This document shows, piece after piece, positions 17,762 to 26,888 of a DNA stretch of 64,000 bases. Under the pieces are notes generated by a model that searched no databases, had not been told where the DNA came from, and saw nothing but the letters and a program-made list of their open reading frames with translations. The DNA is from Evansella caseinilytica (GTDB lineage Bacteria > Bacillota > Bacilli > Bacillales > Salisediminibacteriaceae), in the NCBI RefSeq assembly GCF_900107275.1, contig NZ_FNPI01000003.1, forward strand, positions 248,001 through 312,000, written 5' to 3'. The position numbers and the translations under genes are program-made. Every line of letters begins with the position of its first letter. Position 1 is the stretch's first letter.

Positions 17762-19342
17762 TCAGCTGAGGTAATCCCGGCAAACATCGCTGTCGTCCGG
17801 TCTTACAAGCGCGATGCGCCGCAGTTCGGCTAACGGGATTTTCTCATTGCTGTAAGTTACCAAATAGGAGGAGCCTGCCTGAAGCATTAACGACTTTACC
17901 TCGACGATTTGCCGCCTTCCGCAGTGATTCTCCACAATCACCGGCAATTTCAACGCCTGGCTTTGACGTATAAGGCGTGCGGTCATGTTTTCTTTATATG
18001 CCATCAGTTGAAACGTCATCTCCGAAAGGCGGTTCACTTCCTGCCATTCTTTCGGAACAAGTTCTTCATTCGCCATCTTCACATGAATTTCTTCCCGAGC
18101 TTTTAGGGCAACGCCTGCCTCCCCCAAGGTAATGGAGAGCGACTGCAGCCATTTTTCCCATTCCCCCTGCTTATTGGCAGCGATAAACACCCCGCTTTCA
18201 TGACATACGATATGCTCCTCGCCTAAGCGGACCGCCGCTTCTTTCGTCAGTCCGGCTCGCAGCGAAGCAGCGTTGATTTCGTAAAACGAATATTGTCCTT
18301 TTTTCAGGACCGCCTCTTCCTCCTGCCAAAGAGAAGTAAGACTAGCCGCAGCAGTTTTCAGCGGCGGAACGGCGAGAAACGCTTGCCAAACAGCCGGTGA
18401 CGGCTCTAACGCCTTTCCATTCTTGATGCTTTCGGCTGTAAAACGGATATGAAACCTTTGTCCCACACTCGTGATTTCCCCAAACAGTAGCACTTTCCAA
18501 AACTGTCCGAGATGGATGTCCAGCGGAAAAACAAATTCTTCTCCGTGAAGATGAAAAGAATCTTCCACCCCGGCCGTTTCATCGCCCAGCCGGTTCACGC
18601 AGTAATCCGTTTTCTCCGCGACAAAGAAAGGATCCTCCTCGAGCCGGCGCTTCTCTTCCGGAGAGCCAGTAAGGTTTCGACATTCTTTTTCAGGAATACT
18701 CCAGCCGTAAAGTGATTTTTTGACCAAAAGCTTCCCATTTTCTCTCAGTTCTCCTTGAAAAATCACCTTTGAAAAGTAGTTCAGCAGCAGTTCCTCTAAA
18801 ACATCATCGACTTGATACCGAATCAGCCAGTCCAGTTCTGCCGCCGGCAGGCTTGTTGCAAACTTCTTCGCGTATTGGTGAAAAAATGCTTTCTGAACAT
18901 CATTCAGGATAACGAACGGAGAACAAGCCGGTGTCTCCTTTCCTTGAAACTGCCGATTCAAAAAAAAACAAAACGTGTTCCGGAAAGCAAGCAGGTCAAA
19001 CGATCGGCACGAAGACTGTCTGCTTCCGACATCTCTAAAGGTTCCGATAATCTTCCGAACAGTCTCACGATCCACTTCCCTCGGGAGGGAATAAACCGTT
19101 TCCCTGCTGCGGGTTATAGAAGAAATCAACGTTTTTTTTCGCAAGCTGTTCATCGACGAAAAATAATAATAAGGACCGAAACATCCGACCCCCAGCTCAT
19201 CCACTTTTTGCTTTTCTCTAACAGAAAGCAAGGCAAACCACTTCAACACCGTTTTTTCACTCTCGACCAGGCTGTTCCATTGCGATGCAAACGGTGCGGA
19301 TTCCACAACATTCCCTGACTGCTTCAATAAATTGATGAACAT
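17762..19342 (-). CDS. Helicase-associated partner protein (Helicase_C_3/WYL-like), downstream of XPB helicase
   Basis: 526 residues from ATG 19342 (or 532 from 19360). I do not recognise a named gene. The architecture (long helical N-terminal part, C-terminal all-beta part about 440-515 with VEVKSLMLQAGSSYLVTYSN and PLAELRRIALV) resembles the helicase-associated proteins encoded beside XPB helicases in Actinobacteria, which end in a WYL-like fold. No nuclease motif is obvious, so it is not clearly Bax1-like. The start lies inside the 3' end of the helicase gene (19-nt overlap), implying translational coupling and probably a complex. It may be a loading or regulatory subunit. It has no counterpart in the B. 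subtilis ylb region. Confidence 0.65.
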   Translation of the reverse strand: MFINLLKQSGNVVESAPFASQWNSLVESEKTVLKWFALLSVREKQKVDELGVGCFGPYYYFSSMNSLRKKTLISSITRSRETVYSLPREVDRETVRKIIGTFRDVGSRQSSCRSFDLLAFRNTFCFFLNRQFQGKETPACSPFVILNDVQKAFFHQYAKKFATSLPAAELDWLIRYQVDDVLEELLLNYFSKVIFQGELRENGKLLVKKSLYGWSIPEKECRNLTGSPEEKRRLEEDPFFVAEKTDYCVNRLGDETAGVEDSFHLHGEEFVFPLDIHLGQFWKVLLFGEITSVGQRFHIRFTAESIKNGKALEPSPAVWQAFLAVPPLKTAAASLTSLWQEEEAVLKKGQYSFYEINAASLRAGLTKEAAVRLGEEHIVCHESGVFIAANKQGEWEKWLQSLSITLGEAGVALKAREEIHVKMANEELVPKEWQEVNRLSEMTFQLMAYKENMTARLIRQSQALKLPVIVENHCGRRQIVEVKSLMLQAGSSYLVTYSNEKIPLAELRRIALVRPDDSDVCRDYLS

Positions 19343-20997
19343 GGATACCACTCTTCCCATTCGTATGAATAGCCTTGCTCCATCATAAATAATTGGCGAT
19401 GCGCGGCCAGTTCCTCTTCTTTTGTCATCGACGAAACAAGCGTATAAAAATAAACCGGTTCACCATGTTTATTCGGCCGGAGAAGGCGACCGATCCGTTG
19501 GGCCTCTTCCTGCCGCGATCCATACGTTCCCGATACTTGAATCGCAACTTGTGCATCTGGCAGGTCGACAGCCATGTTCGCAAGGCGGCTTAAAACAAGC
19601 GTCCCGATTTCCTGCTTGCGAAAACGGTCATACAGCTGCTGTCGTTCTTTTTTTGTACATTCGCCCGTAAGTAACGGCACGGAATAGCGTTTGGCAATTT
19701 GCTGCAATTGCTTTAAATATTGCCCAATGATAAGAATCTGTTGCCCACGATGTTTTCTTAGCAGTTGATCAAGAACCTCGAGCTTTGTTTCGTTCTCGCT
19801 TACAAAGCGGAACCTTTCCCGCTTCGATAAAGCGAAGTAGCTTGACCATTGCCCGGGCGTTAACGGAATTTTCACTTCTTTGCAAACTGGTTGCGCCAGC
19901 CAGCCGTTATCCTGCAATGCCTTTATTCCCACTTCATATCGTTTTGGTCCAATCAAGCTGTAAATATCTCCTTCTCTGCCGTCTTCCCTGACAAACGTCG
20001 CCGTCAATCCTATCCGTCTTCTTCCTTGTAAATTCGAGGTGATACGGAACAGCGGCGCGGGAAGCAAATGGACTTCATCATAGATAACCAGGCCCCAGGA
20101 TCGCCGGTCGAACAAGGAATAATGAGGAAAGATTCCTTTGTTTTCCCCTTTGGTCTGTTGGTATGTCAGCATTTGATACGTTGTGATCGTGACCGGCTTT
20201 ACTTCTTTACGCTCGCTTGTATACGTGCCGATGTCAGCGGCGGTGAGCGTGGTTTTGTCCAACAGTTCGTCGTGCCACTGCCGCATAGAAGTATCGTTAG
20301 GTACTAAGATTAACGTATCTTCTTGAATCCTGGTCATGATTCCGAGACCGACAATCGTTTTCCCCGACCCGCACGGCAAAATAATAAACCCATCCCCTTT
20401 AGCGCCATCATCGGGATGGATAAACGATTGAACAGCTTCTTTCTGATACGGGCGCAATTTGACATGCGGCCGCAGTGACACTGGCAAAGGAGAACCTTTA
20501 TCAATGCCGAGCTTATCCTGAACGGGATAGCCTGCTTCCAGCAGCCGTTGTTTAATCAGACCGCGGTCGCTGATGTCAACCGGTATTGCTTCGTTTCCGC
20601 ACAGGGGAAGCGGTTTCTTTTCCGGAAAATAATCGGCGAATAATCCCGGCTCGCGGGATAGAAGGCATGGACCGTATTCCTCGATGAGCTCGAGCGATAT
20701 TTTCCCGTTTTTTTCATCCCATCCATCAAGCTGCTTCTTTATTCCCGCAGGGAGACCCGCACCGGAAAAGCGGACAAGAAAGGAGGCGATATCTTCAACG
20801 GTCAATCCTTGCTCAAATGCGTACCAAACTGAAAAAGGAGATAGCTTATAAATATGTACATCTGACGGGGTCTGCACAAGTTGGGCAAATTGACTGAGAA
20901 CCGGCTGTACGGCGGTTGCTTCAGGATGATTTGTATGGAAAACGATCCTGCCGTCGTTTTGAATGAACAATGATTTCAGATGTCTCTTCTTTTCCAT
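19324..20997 (-). CDS. XPB/ERCC3-type DNA helicase (SF2)
   Basis: 557 residues from ATG 20997 (GGAGG 6 nt upstream). Seen in order: XPB-type N-terminal domain (about 5-170, starting LKSLFIQNDGRIVFHTNHPEA), motif Q/I with LRPYQKEAV and PCGSGKT (Lys213), motif II DEVH (307-310), motif III GLTATF, the XPB hallmark RED triplet (Arg337-Glu-Asp339), and motif VI QRIGRLLRP (Arg501 in it). Bacterial XPB helicases are ATP-dependent 3'-5' DNA helicases with a presumed repair or transcription role. It forms an overlapping pair with the downstream partner gene. It lies where ylbE and ylbF are adjacent in B. subtilis, with a long family A element just upstream. Confidence 0.9.
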   Translation of the reverse strand: MEKKRHLKSLFIQNDGRIVFHTNHPEATAVQPVLSQFAQLVQTPSDVHIYKLSPFSVWYAFEQGLTVEDIASFLVRFSGAGLPAGIKKQLDGWDEKNGKISLELIEEYGPCLLSREPGLFADYFPEKKPLPLCGNEAIPVDISDRGLIKQRLLEAGYPVQDKLGIDKGSPLPVSLRPHVKLRPYQKEAVQSFIHPDDGAKGDGFIILPCGSGKTIVGLGIMTRIQEDTLILVPNDTSMRQWHDELLDKTTLTAADIGTYTSERKEVKPVTITTYQMLTYQQTKGENKGIFPHYSLFDRRSWGLVIYDEVHLLPAPLFRITSNLQGRRRIGLTATFVREDGREGDIYSLIGPKRYEVGIKALQDNGWLAQPVCKEVKIPLTPGQWSSYFALSKRERFRFVSENETKLEVLDQLLRKHRGQQILIIGQYLKQLQQIAKRYSVPLLTGECTKKERQQLYDRFRKQEIGTLVLSRLANMAVDLPDAQVAIQVSGTYGSRQEEAQRIGRLLRPNKHGEPVYFYTLVSSMTKEEELAAHRQLFMMEQGYSYEWEEWYPCSSIY

Positions 20998-21110
20998 AAT
21001 CAACCTCCGCGGATCTTCGAAAGCACTGAAAATGGATTTTTTCCCATTTTTCTAGCACTTGTATTATTCCGTCATTTGTTAATATTTACTTTCCTGCTGC
21101 GGATATGCAA

Positions 21111-21530
21111 GTGTTTGTGCAAAAAGATCGTTTTTTATTTTTTTGCACAAACACGAAGCTACGAGCAACACTTCTCAGACAAGCTACGAGCTGTCTTATC
21201 GTGCCATCGCCCGCGATGGTACTTGGATATTCGTCGAAGCTATGCTTGCAGAGGAAGAGACAATGAGTGGAGCCGATGCATTCTTTTCAAACCGGCTAGG
21301 AGTGGTTTTCTCGGAGTCAGGATGACGACATTCCGCTGTTACTCACAGGACGTGAGTAGTACTTAAGCGGAATTGGAGGATGGTGACATTCCGCCGTTGC
21401 TCACAAATGCAACCTGAATGTGTTTCGTCGAGTCAATTTGCGTCGAGTAACCGCAGACACAGGACGTGAGCGGGTTCTTAGGCGGAATTGCGTTGCATCG
21501 GGTGAAACCATTGCCTTTTTGAACAAGCTG
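21111..21530 (-). mobile_element. MITE-like family A, long form (420 bp)
   Basis: Long family A element in minus orientation, from GTGTTTGTGCAAAAAG to CTTTTTGAACAAGCTG. It shares nearly its whole length with the copy at 24042-24398 in the opposite orientation, plus a partly duplicated ACATTCCGC/GAGTAACCGC section. No target duplication is visible. It fills the 610-nt gap between the helicase gene and ylbE; no gene or promoter could be assigned in the rest. Confidence 0.75.
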
Positions 21531-21613
21531 TTAAACAAAAAACCGGCTGATTCAAACAAGGGCACTAGAAAAAGGGGAAAGCACCCTTTTTCTAGCGCCC
21601 CTAAGACACCGAT

Positions 21614-21850
21614 TTAGTTTGGTTTGAATTGGCGCATCATCTCCAGCATCATCATCGCCAAGTTCATATTGTTTTGAAGACGATCCATTCGCTGTGGAAA
21701 TGTTTTTCCGTAAAAAACTTTTGCTTCCCTTTCCATTTGTTGAAGAGCAAAAGGATTTCTCGACAGAATGCGGTACCAACGAGGATTATACCGAAGAAAC
21801 CGATGAAGTTCCGGTTGATTTCGAATATGCTGATACACTTCTGATCTCAT
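21614..21850 (-). CDS. ylbE: YlbE family protein
   Basis: 78 residues. The conserved pattern QPELHRFLRYNPRWYRILSR (about 12-31) and the Met-rich tail NLAMMMLEMMRQF identify the YlbE-like family. Sporulating-Bacilli protein of unknown role. It is 32 nt downstream of ylbD. Confidence 0.88.
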   Translation of the reverse strand: MRSEVYQHIRNQPELHRFLRYNPRWYRILSRNPFALQQMEREAKVFYGKTFPQRMDRLQNNMNLAMMMLEMMRQFKPN

Positions 21851-21882
21851 TGGCTATCTTTCTCCTTATATGAGAATGTCCT

Positions 21883-22341
21883 TTAATCATCCCGGTAAGT
21901 AAACGGGGATTGCTGCTGTTGCTGCTGTCCCGTATTTGATGACGGCGGCTGATGATTAGGTCTGAATTGGGCCAGCAACTCCTGGATGGAACCGAGGACG
22001 CCGCTGAACTGGGTTAAATGATTTTGCAAATCATTGAAATTCATTTTTTTTAACATTGCAATCAGATCCTTCGTCGCTTTTCCTTCCTTTGTGTCAGAAG
22101 ATTTATCCTGTTTTTCTTCCGCCTCCGGCTCCGGTTCTGCTTCCTTCTCTCGTTCATCGCTCACGCTGTTTTCCTTGCTTCGATATGTCTCCCAAATATC
22201 ATCCTCTTCACCGAAAAGCAGCCATTCCTCAAACAAATCCTGCAACGTTTTTTCCCCGCTTTTTACATCTCTCAGCACATGTGGATTTTTTTTCACAAAC
22301 ACCTTGAATTTCCTCACATCTGGATGAAGGGATTTATTCAT
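21883..22341 (-). CDS. ylbD: YlbD family spore coat protein
   Basis: 152 residues from ATG 22341. N-terminal LHPDVRKFKVFVKKNPHVL and a Gln-rich C-terminus (QQQQQQSPFTYRDD) match the YlbD coat-protein family. The middle is highly acidic (EPEPEAEEKQDKSS). The AGGAGG ribosome site, 8 nt from the ATG, abuts a palindrome. Confidence 0.88.
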   Translation of the reverse strand: MNKSLHPDVRKFKVFVKKNPHVLRDVKSGEKTLQDLFEEWLLFGEEDDIWETYRSKENSVSDEREKEAEPEPEAEEKQDKSSDTKEGKATKDLIAMLKKMNFNDLQNHLTQFSGVLGSIQELLAQFRPNHQPPSSNTGQQQQQQSPFTYRDD

Positions 22342-22353
22342 TTGCAACACCTC

Positions 22354-22369
22354 CTAGTCAAATGACTAG
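22354..22369. promoter_or_regulatory. 16-bp palindrome before the ylbD ribosome site
   Basis: CTAGTCAAATGACTAG: 7-bp inverted repeat with a 2-nt centre, directly 5' of the AGGAGG site of ylbD. Possible operator; the loop is too small for a stable RNA hairpin. Confidence 0.4.
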
Positions 22370-22525
22370 ATTTCTCTTACTTACATCATACCTGCAAAAA
22401 AGCGAAGAGGTGCGCCCATTTTTTCTGCGGGGCAGCGATTTTCATGAAGAAGCGAACAGGTCCTTCTTCGGAGCACATTCCGTAAAGGCTGGTTGATTCA
22501 CCCATTAGCAGATAAAAATCGGTTC

Positions 22526-23614
22526 CTACCAAGGGGTAATGAAATTTTGTGTAAAATAAAACCGGTAAACACCTACCCCTAAATGGGTAAATCGCTCATC
22601 CAACAGATTAACACGGTGTCCTTCACTGTTTAGCCAGCCTTCCACCGCCTCAATGGCATCGGGGTAATTTGCCGCAATATTTTCCGCCGCCAGCTCATAA
22701 ACGACCGATTCCACTGCCAAGCGATCCTTGAGCTCCCCGTATGTCGGCGAGGTATGAGCAAAATACTCGTCGCGATACATATCCTCACTGTGCAAATAAG
22801 CTACTTTTGCCGTCGCCTCATCCCATGTTAATGGTTGTGCTCCATATCTTTCACGTATGTGATTCGTTAAGTCCAAAATCTGCAAGGCCTGGCCATCCTG
22901 AACAAGTTGCCAATCCTCGGCGGATAACGGTTCTGCTTCCGGTAATATCCCCCGGTAAACAATGGAATACGGCTTGTGCAGCAGCAATGTTTCCTGGTCC
23001 GTGTAACGAATGGAAGATACGGTGTCTGACGCTGTATCAAAATACACCTGCACCCACACATCGCCAATGGAAGCCAAAGGTCTTATTCTCATATCCTCTT
23101 CACTCAATTCAAACTGATGGGCAACATAGTTGCCGCCCATTGGAACTTCCTTTTGAAATTGCAGGTGGTCATTCACTTTATAGTAATCGTCTCCCACCCG
23201 GAAAAATGCCGTGTCTGCCCGTTCATCATTGGTAAAGACGGAGACGATTTTCTCTTCGCTGACACCGAATTGCAAATACACATCGTTTTTATTATATATC
23301 CACCATTCATAACCATAGGGAGTTAAATCAATTCTGTCAGCTTCACCAAATTTTTCCGTTATGCGTTCTACCCCCTCACCGATGAACTGATGAATGCCGT
23401 CTGCTTCCTCCACTTCCTCGACTTCCGGTTCATCCAAATCATCTGTCTCCTGAGCCGCGATTTCCCTATCGTCAGCAGCTTCCTCTGTTCCCGCTTCTTC
23501 TGATGCGATTTTTTCCCCGGAAGTTGACGGTTCATCATCAGTCCATCCTTCTACATAAAAGATCAGGCTGCAGACAATGATCAGGCCCATCAGGAAAGCA
23601 ACTACAATTCTCAT
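22526..23614 (-). CDS. ylbC: YlbC, CAP-domain protein
   Basis: 362 residues: N-terminal membrane segment or signal (about 3-23), an acidic linker (about 25-75), the CAP-associated middle domain (about 75-225, FGEADRIDLTPYGYEWWIYN), then a CAP/SCP domain with LTNHIRERYGAQPLTWDE, HSEDMYRDEYFAHTSP and AVEGWLNSEGHRVNLLD. Secreted or membrane-anchored; function unknown. ATG 23614 has GGAGAGGAG upstream. First gene of ylbC-ylbD-ylbE order. Confidence 0.92.
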   Translation of the reverse strand: MRIVVAFLMGLIIVCSLIFYVEGWTDDEPSTSGEKIASEEAGTEEAADDREIAAQETDDLDEPEVEEVEEADGIHQFIGEGVERITEKFGEADRIDLTPYGYEWWIYNKNDVYLQFGVSEEKIVSVFTNDERADTAFFRVGDDYYKVNDHLQFQKEVPMGGNYVAHQFELSEEDMRIRPLASIGDVWVQVYFDTASDTVSSIRYTDQETLLLHKPYSIVYRGILPEAEPLSAEDWQLVQDGQALQILDLTNHIRERYGAQPLTWDEATAKVAYLHSEDMYRDEYFAHTSPTYGELKDRLAVESVVYELAAENIAANYPDAIEAVEGWLNSEGHRVNLLDERFTHLGVGVYRFYFTQNFITPW

Positions 23615-23679
23615 GACATTCTCCTCTCCATTTGCTAAGCAGCTGGCTGAGCATACATGTTTTTGAACAAAAACTAGTA

Positions 23680-23822
23680 GAGCGTGTTCAAAAAGGCAAT
23701 GGTTCCGCTCGATGCGTAGGCTACGAGAAAACCGCTCCTAGCCTACTGAAAAGAATGCATCGGCCCACTCATTGCGCCGTGTATGTTTAACAAGATAAAA
23801 AGCGATCTTGTTAAACATACAC
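23680..23822 (+). mobile_element. MITE-like family A copy, flanked by TAGTA
   Basis: 143 bp from GAGCGTGTTCAAAAAGG to AACATACAC. Direct repeats TAGTA lie at 23675-23679 and 23823-23827 (the match extends to CTAGTAG). The right hairpin has co-varied to TGTTTAACAAGAT/ATCTTGTTAAACA, so pairing is kept. Confidence 0.8.
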
Positions 23823-23993
23823 TAGTAGTCATTTCTCTATAAAAACACGCTTTCCTGCCTAGCCAACAATCATTCCAATAATTCGTTTCTACTTCCGGCA
23901 TTTCTACAAACGAAATGCGTGCAAACGTCGACACATGTACCATGCTGTCAACTCGCCGGGTAACGGTGGCGTGCTTTCGCTACTGAAAAAAAC

Positions 23994-24033
23994 AGCGGTA
24001 CAAAAAGGGACATTGTCCCCTTTTTGTACCGCT
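23994..24033. terminator. 16-bp perfect hairpin upstream of the long repeat
   Basis: AGCGGTACAAAAAGGG (23994-24009) pairs perfectly with 24018-24033. It lies between the two family A copies in the gap before ylbC; terminator-like but without a neat T-run. Confidence 0.5.
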
Positions 24034-24041
24034 GCTTTAAT

Positions 24042-24398
24042 GAACGCTTCAAAAAAGTAATGATTCCGCTTGATGCAACCCAATTCCGCCTAACTGCCGC
24101 TCACGTCCTGCGTCTGCGATTACTCGACGCAAATTTACTCGAGAAGCACATTCAAGTTGCATTTGAGCAACGGTGGAATGTCGTCATCCTGACTCCGCGA
24201 AAACCACTCCTAGCCGGTTTGAAAAGAATGCATCGGCTCCACTCATTGTCTCTTCCTCTGCAAGCATAGCTTCGACGAATATCCAAGTGCCATCGCGCGC
24301 GATGGCACGATGAGACAGCTCGTAGCTTGTCTGAGAAGTGTTGCTCGTAGCTTCGTGTTTGTTCAAAAAGATAAAAAACGATCTTTTTGAACAAACAC
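24042..24398 (+). mobile_element. MITE-like family A, long form (357 bp), flanked by TTTAAT
   Basis: From GAACGCTTCAAAAAAG to GAACAAACAC, with identical TTTAAT at 24036-24041 and 24399-24404. The right duplicate contains the ylbB stop codon. It is the inverted partner of 21111-21530. Together with 23680-23822 it fills most of the 785-nt gap between ylbC and ylbB. Confidence 0.8.
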
Positions 24399-24399
24399 T

Positions 24400-24834
24400 T
24401 TAATGATAATAATGCTCTTGCTCTGATTCAGAAATTTCGGAAAGAGCATACCCTGCTATTTCGTCGGTTGTTCTGTGAACAGCAAGATCGCCCAGCGCGA
24501 CAATCCCCACCAACTGATTGTTTTCAACAACAGGCAGCCGACGAATTTGTTTATCAGCCATGATTTTGGCCGCTTCATCCACAGTCATATCCGGCTCCGC
24601 CGTCAGCAACCGTTCCGTCATAATCTCCGTCACCTGGGTTGAATTCGGTCTTTTTTCTGCTACCCCGCGGATGACAATGTCCCGGTCGGTAATCATTCCC
24701 ATCAGCTGTTTGCCTTCGCAAATAGGAATCGCTCCGCAATCATGCTCTTTCATTTTTACCGCTGCTTCAAAAACATTGTCCTCCGGCTTGCATATTTCCA
24801 CATCCGTTGTCATAATGTCACGTAACTTTTTCAT
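24400..24834 (-). CDS. ylbB: CBS-domain protein YlbB
   Basis: 144 residues from ATG 24834 (GGAGGGG site). Two CBS motifs: about 5-60 (MTTDVEICKPEDNVFEAA, MGMITDRDIV) and about 70-125 (MTERLLTAEPDMTVDEAA, VGIVALGDLAV). Such pairs usually bind adenosine nucleotides as an energy sensor; partner unknown. Confidence 0.92.
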   Translation of the reverse strand: MKKLRDIMTTDVEICKPEDNVFEAAVKMKEHDCGAIPICEGKQLMGMITDRDIVIRGVAEKRPNSTQVTEIMTERLLTAEPDMTVDEAAKIMADKQIRRLPVVENNQLVGIVALGDLAVHRTTDEIAGYALSEISESEQEHYYH

Positions 24835-25012
24835 CTTACCCCTCCATCGTTTCATTTTATGCCTTCATAGCTTACCCAAAAAATAAAAAACGATGCATCT
24901 GCTCCGCATGTTTCAGTTCATCTCGGCGATTTGTCTCAATTCATTGCATCCGCGGTAATTTCGTAATATCATAAGATAGAGTAAAGAAAGCTGATTGCTA
25001 GGAGGTAGTCTG

Positions 25013-25369
25013 ATGATATTCGAAGAAACAGGTCTTGAAAATGTGACGATTGAATTTCAAGCTTTGGAAGAAATTATGGAGAGCGCCGGATTCCATTATG
25101 TATATGACTATGAAAGGATAACTTTTGACTACAAAATGGTGGACAAAGTAAGAGATGATGTATATTATTTCCGCGTCCAAGGCTACGCAGTCGAAGGAGA
25201 AATTCCATCACCGCACAGCGCGGTGAAAATCTTCCAACTGTTGTTGGGAAAACATTATTATCCTCATGGCGTTGAATATGATGAAGAATTTCCTAAGAAC
25301 ATTGTGGAGAAATGCAAAAAGAAAATCAGCATCATCAAAGAGCAAATTCAAAGCGAAGCCGTTTCTTGA
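25013..25369 (+). CDS. ylbA: YlbA, YugN-like family protein
   Basis: 118 residues from ATG 25013 (GGAGGTAG site). The blocks ETGLENVTIEFQALEEIMES, YYFRVQGYAVEGEIP and LLGKHYYPHGVEYDEEFP place it in the YugN-like family. Function unknown. Divergent from ylbB. Confidence 0.8.
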   Translation: MIFEETGLENVTIEFQALEEIMESAGFHYVYDYERITFDYKMVDKVRDDVYYFRVQGYAVEGEIPSPHSAVKIFQLLLGKHYYPHGVEYDEEFPKNIVEKCKKKISIIKEQIQSEAVS

Positions 25370-25583
25370 ATGCGCTTGAAACAACGGATTATGATGAAAG
25401 GCAGGAAATACCCTCGATTCAATCATTGTCGCCAATGATTTGACCGTCGAAGGTATTTTTTATTTTCAACCATTTATTTCCAGTGGTTATATTTATGTAA
25501 GAAAGTATCAAGATATTTCACTGTTATTACCTTCATTTTCATACTATAATAAACATGAGTCGATCGAAAGGAAGGTTGCTACA

Positions 25584-26642
25584 TTGACGTCACAAACAGT
25601 AAAGAAAACTGCTTATATCTTATTAGGAATAACAATGGTTGCCTTGCTTTTTTATTTTGTACTTCCTGTATCCGTGCCGATCATCGCGGCATTGCTGACG
25701 GCCCTGTTCCTTTCTCCCGGTGTGACAGCGCTCGTAAAAAGGTTAAAGACATCACGAAATATCGCCGTATTTGTTGTTTTCATTACCTTTATCCTGCTGA
25801 TCGCAATCGCTGTCTATTTTCTGTTAACAAGAGCGATGACGCAATTGAATCAATTCGTAGGCAATTTGCCGGGCACCATCAATGAATTGAACATTGTATG
25901 GATCAATTTTTTAGACAGTCTGGAAGGAAGATTTGGTGAATATTCACCGGAAGTCGTGAGCGAGATCGACAAGGCGGTTACCGGCTCCCTAACAGAATTG
26001 CGTACCAGTCTGCAAAACCTTGATATTATCGGATATGTGACAGCCATTCTGGTTAAAATACCTTCTTATTTAGTATCGTTTCTTGTTTATTTGATTTCAC
26101 TGTATTTATTTCTGCTTGAATTGCCGCGTTTAAAGGCGAAAATGTTCGGCTACATGACGGACAGAACGGCGGAAAAGGTCAGGTTTATGTCTTCGCGCCT
26201 GTCCTATGTCATATTCGGCTTTTTTAAAGCGCAGTTTCTTGTTAGTATAATTATTTTTCTCGTTACCCTCATCGGACTCTTTTTCATTGCTCCTGATGTG
26301 GCGGTTATCATGTCTTTGATCATTTGGATCATTGATTTTATCCCGATTATCGGATCGATTGTCATCCTGGCGCCTTGGGGGCTTTTTCACCTCCTTGCCG
26401 GAAACACTGCCCTTGGCATCCAATTGTTTGTGCTTGCCGCCATTCTGTTGACGATACGGCGTACGGTGGAACCAAAAGTTATGGGACACCATATCGGTCT
26501 TTCTCCGTTGGCTACCCTCATTTCCCTGTACATTGGTTTAAAGCTGTTCGGGGCGGTAGGATTTATTTTGGGTCCACTTGTTGTCATTCTGTTCACAAGC
26601 GCGAAGGAAGCAGGTATCATTAAATTCAACGTCAAAATGTAA
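25584..26642 (+). CDS. AI-2E family permease, YtvI-like
   Basis: 352 residues from TTG 25584, chosen because AAGGAAGG lies 9 nt upstream; the frame is open to 25440 but that part has no membrane-protein character. About eight membrane helices, with a large soluble insert (about 75-150) between helices 2 and 3 and the C-terminal PKVMGHHIGLSPLATLISLYIG signature of the AI-2E/PerM family. B. subtilis YtvI is a sporulation member; others export Na+ or autoinducer. Upstream, CATACTATAATA could serve as a -10 for sigma-A or a sporulation sigma factor. Confidence 0.82.
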   Translation: MTSQTVKKTAYILLGITMVALLFYFVLPVSVPIIAALLTALFLSPGVTALVKRLKTSRNIAVFVVFITFILLIAIAVYFLLTRAMTQLNQFVGNLPGTINELNIVWINFLDSLEGRFGEYSPEVVSEIDKAVTGSLTELRTSLQNLDIIGYVTAILVKIPSYLVSFLVYLISLYLFLLELPRLKAKMFGYMTDRTAEKVRFMSSRLSYVIFGFFKAQFLVSIIIFLVTLIGLFFIAPDVAVIMSLIIWIIDFIPIIGSIVILAPWGLFHLLAGNTALGIQLFVLAAILLTIRRTVEPKVMGHHIGLSPLATLISLYIGLKLFGAVGFILGPLVVILFTSAKEAGIIKFNVKM

Positions 26643-26689
26643 AAAGCCTGTCTCAACGTGTGCTTCTCACCCATTGAGACAGGCTTTTT
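26641..26689 (+). terminator. Terminator after the AI-2E permease
   Basis: AAAAAGCCTGTCTCAA (26641-26656) pairs perfectly with TTGAGACAGGCTTTTT (26674-26689). Confidence 0.92.
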
Positions 26690-26709
26690 AATACAAACTT
26701 TTTCTAAAA

Positions 26710-26864
26710 GAGGATGTTCAAAAAGTGCGGGAAACAGCGCCTGCGAATCTCATCGTTGCGTCGTCTCTCCGCTGCTCACGTACGTTCTGTGTACGCTGTG
26801 CTGCTCGAGCCTGCCGCGCCTCGATCTTCTTGCCGCTGTGATGTCCTCCTTTTTGAACACACAC
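26710..26864 (+). mobile_element. MITE-like family B copy 1
   Basis: 155 bp from GAGGATGTTCAAAAAGTGCG to TTTTTGAACACACAC. Flanks TAAAA (left) and GAAAA (right) are near-duplicates. The interior (GCCTGCGAATCTCATCGTTG, GCTGCTCACGTACG) is unrelated to family A but the ends match. Confidence 0.72.
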
Positions 26865-26888
26865 GAAAAGATTGCTGCTCTTTGAGAA

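Noticed and set aside
17762-19360. Helicase partner as a Bax1-type nuclease
   Set aside because: No acidic nuclease core motif could be seen; the C-terminal beta-rich part fits a WYL-like helicase-associated domain better.
21143-24366. A 60-codon frame conserved in both long family A copies (21143-21325 plus strand, 24184-24366 minus strand)
   Set aside because: The two differ at five bases, three of them amino-acid changing, and there is no ribosome site. This looks like shared repeat DNA, not a selected protein.
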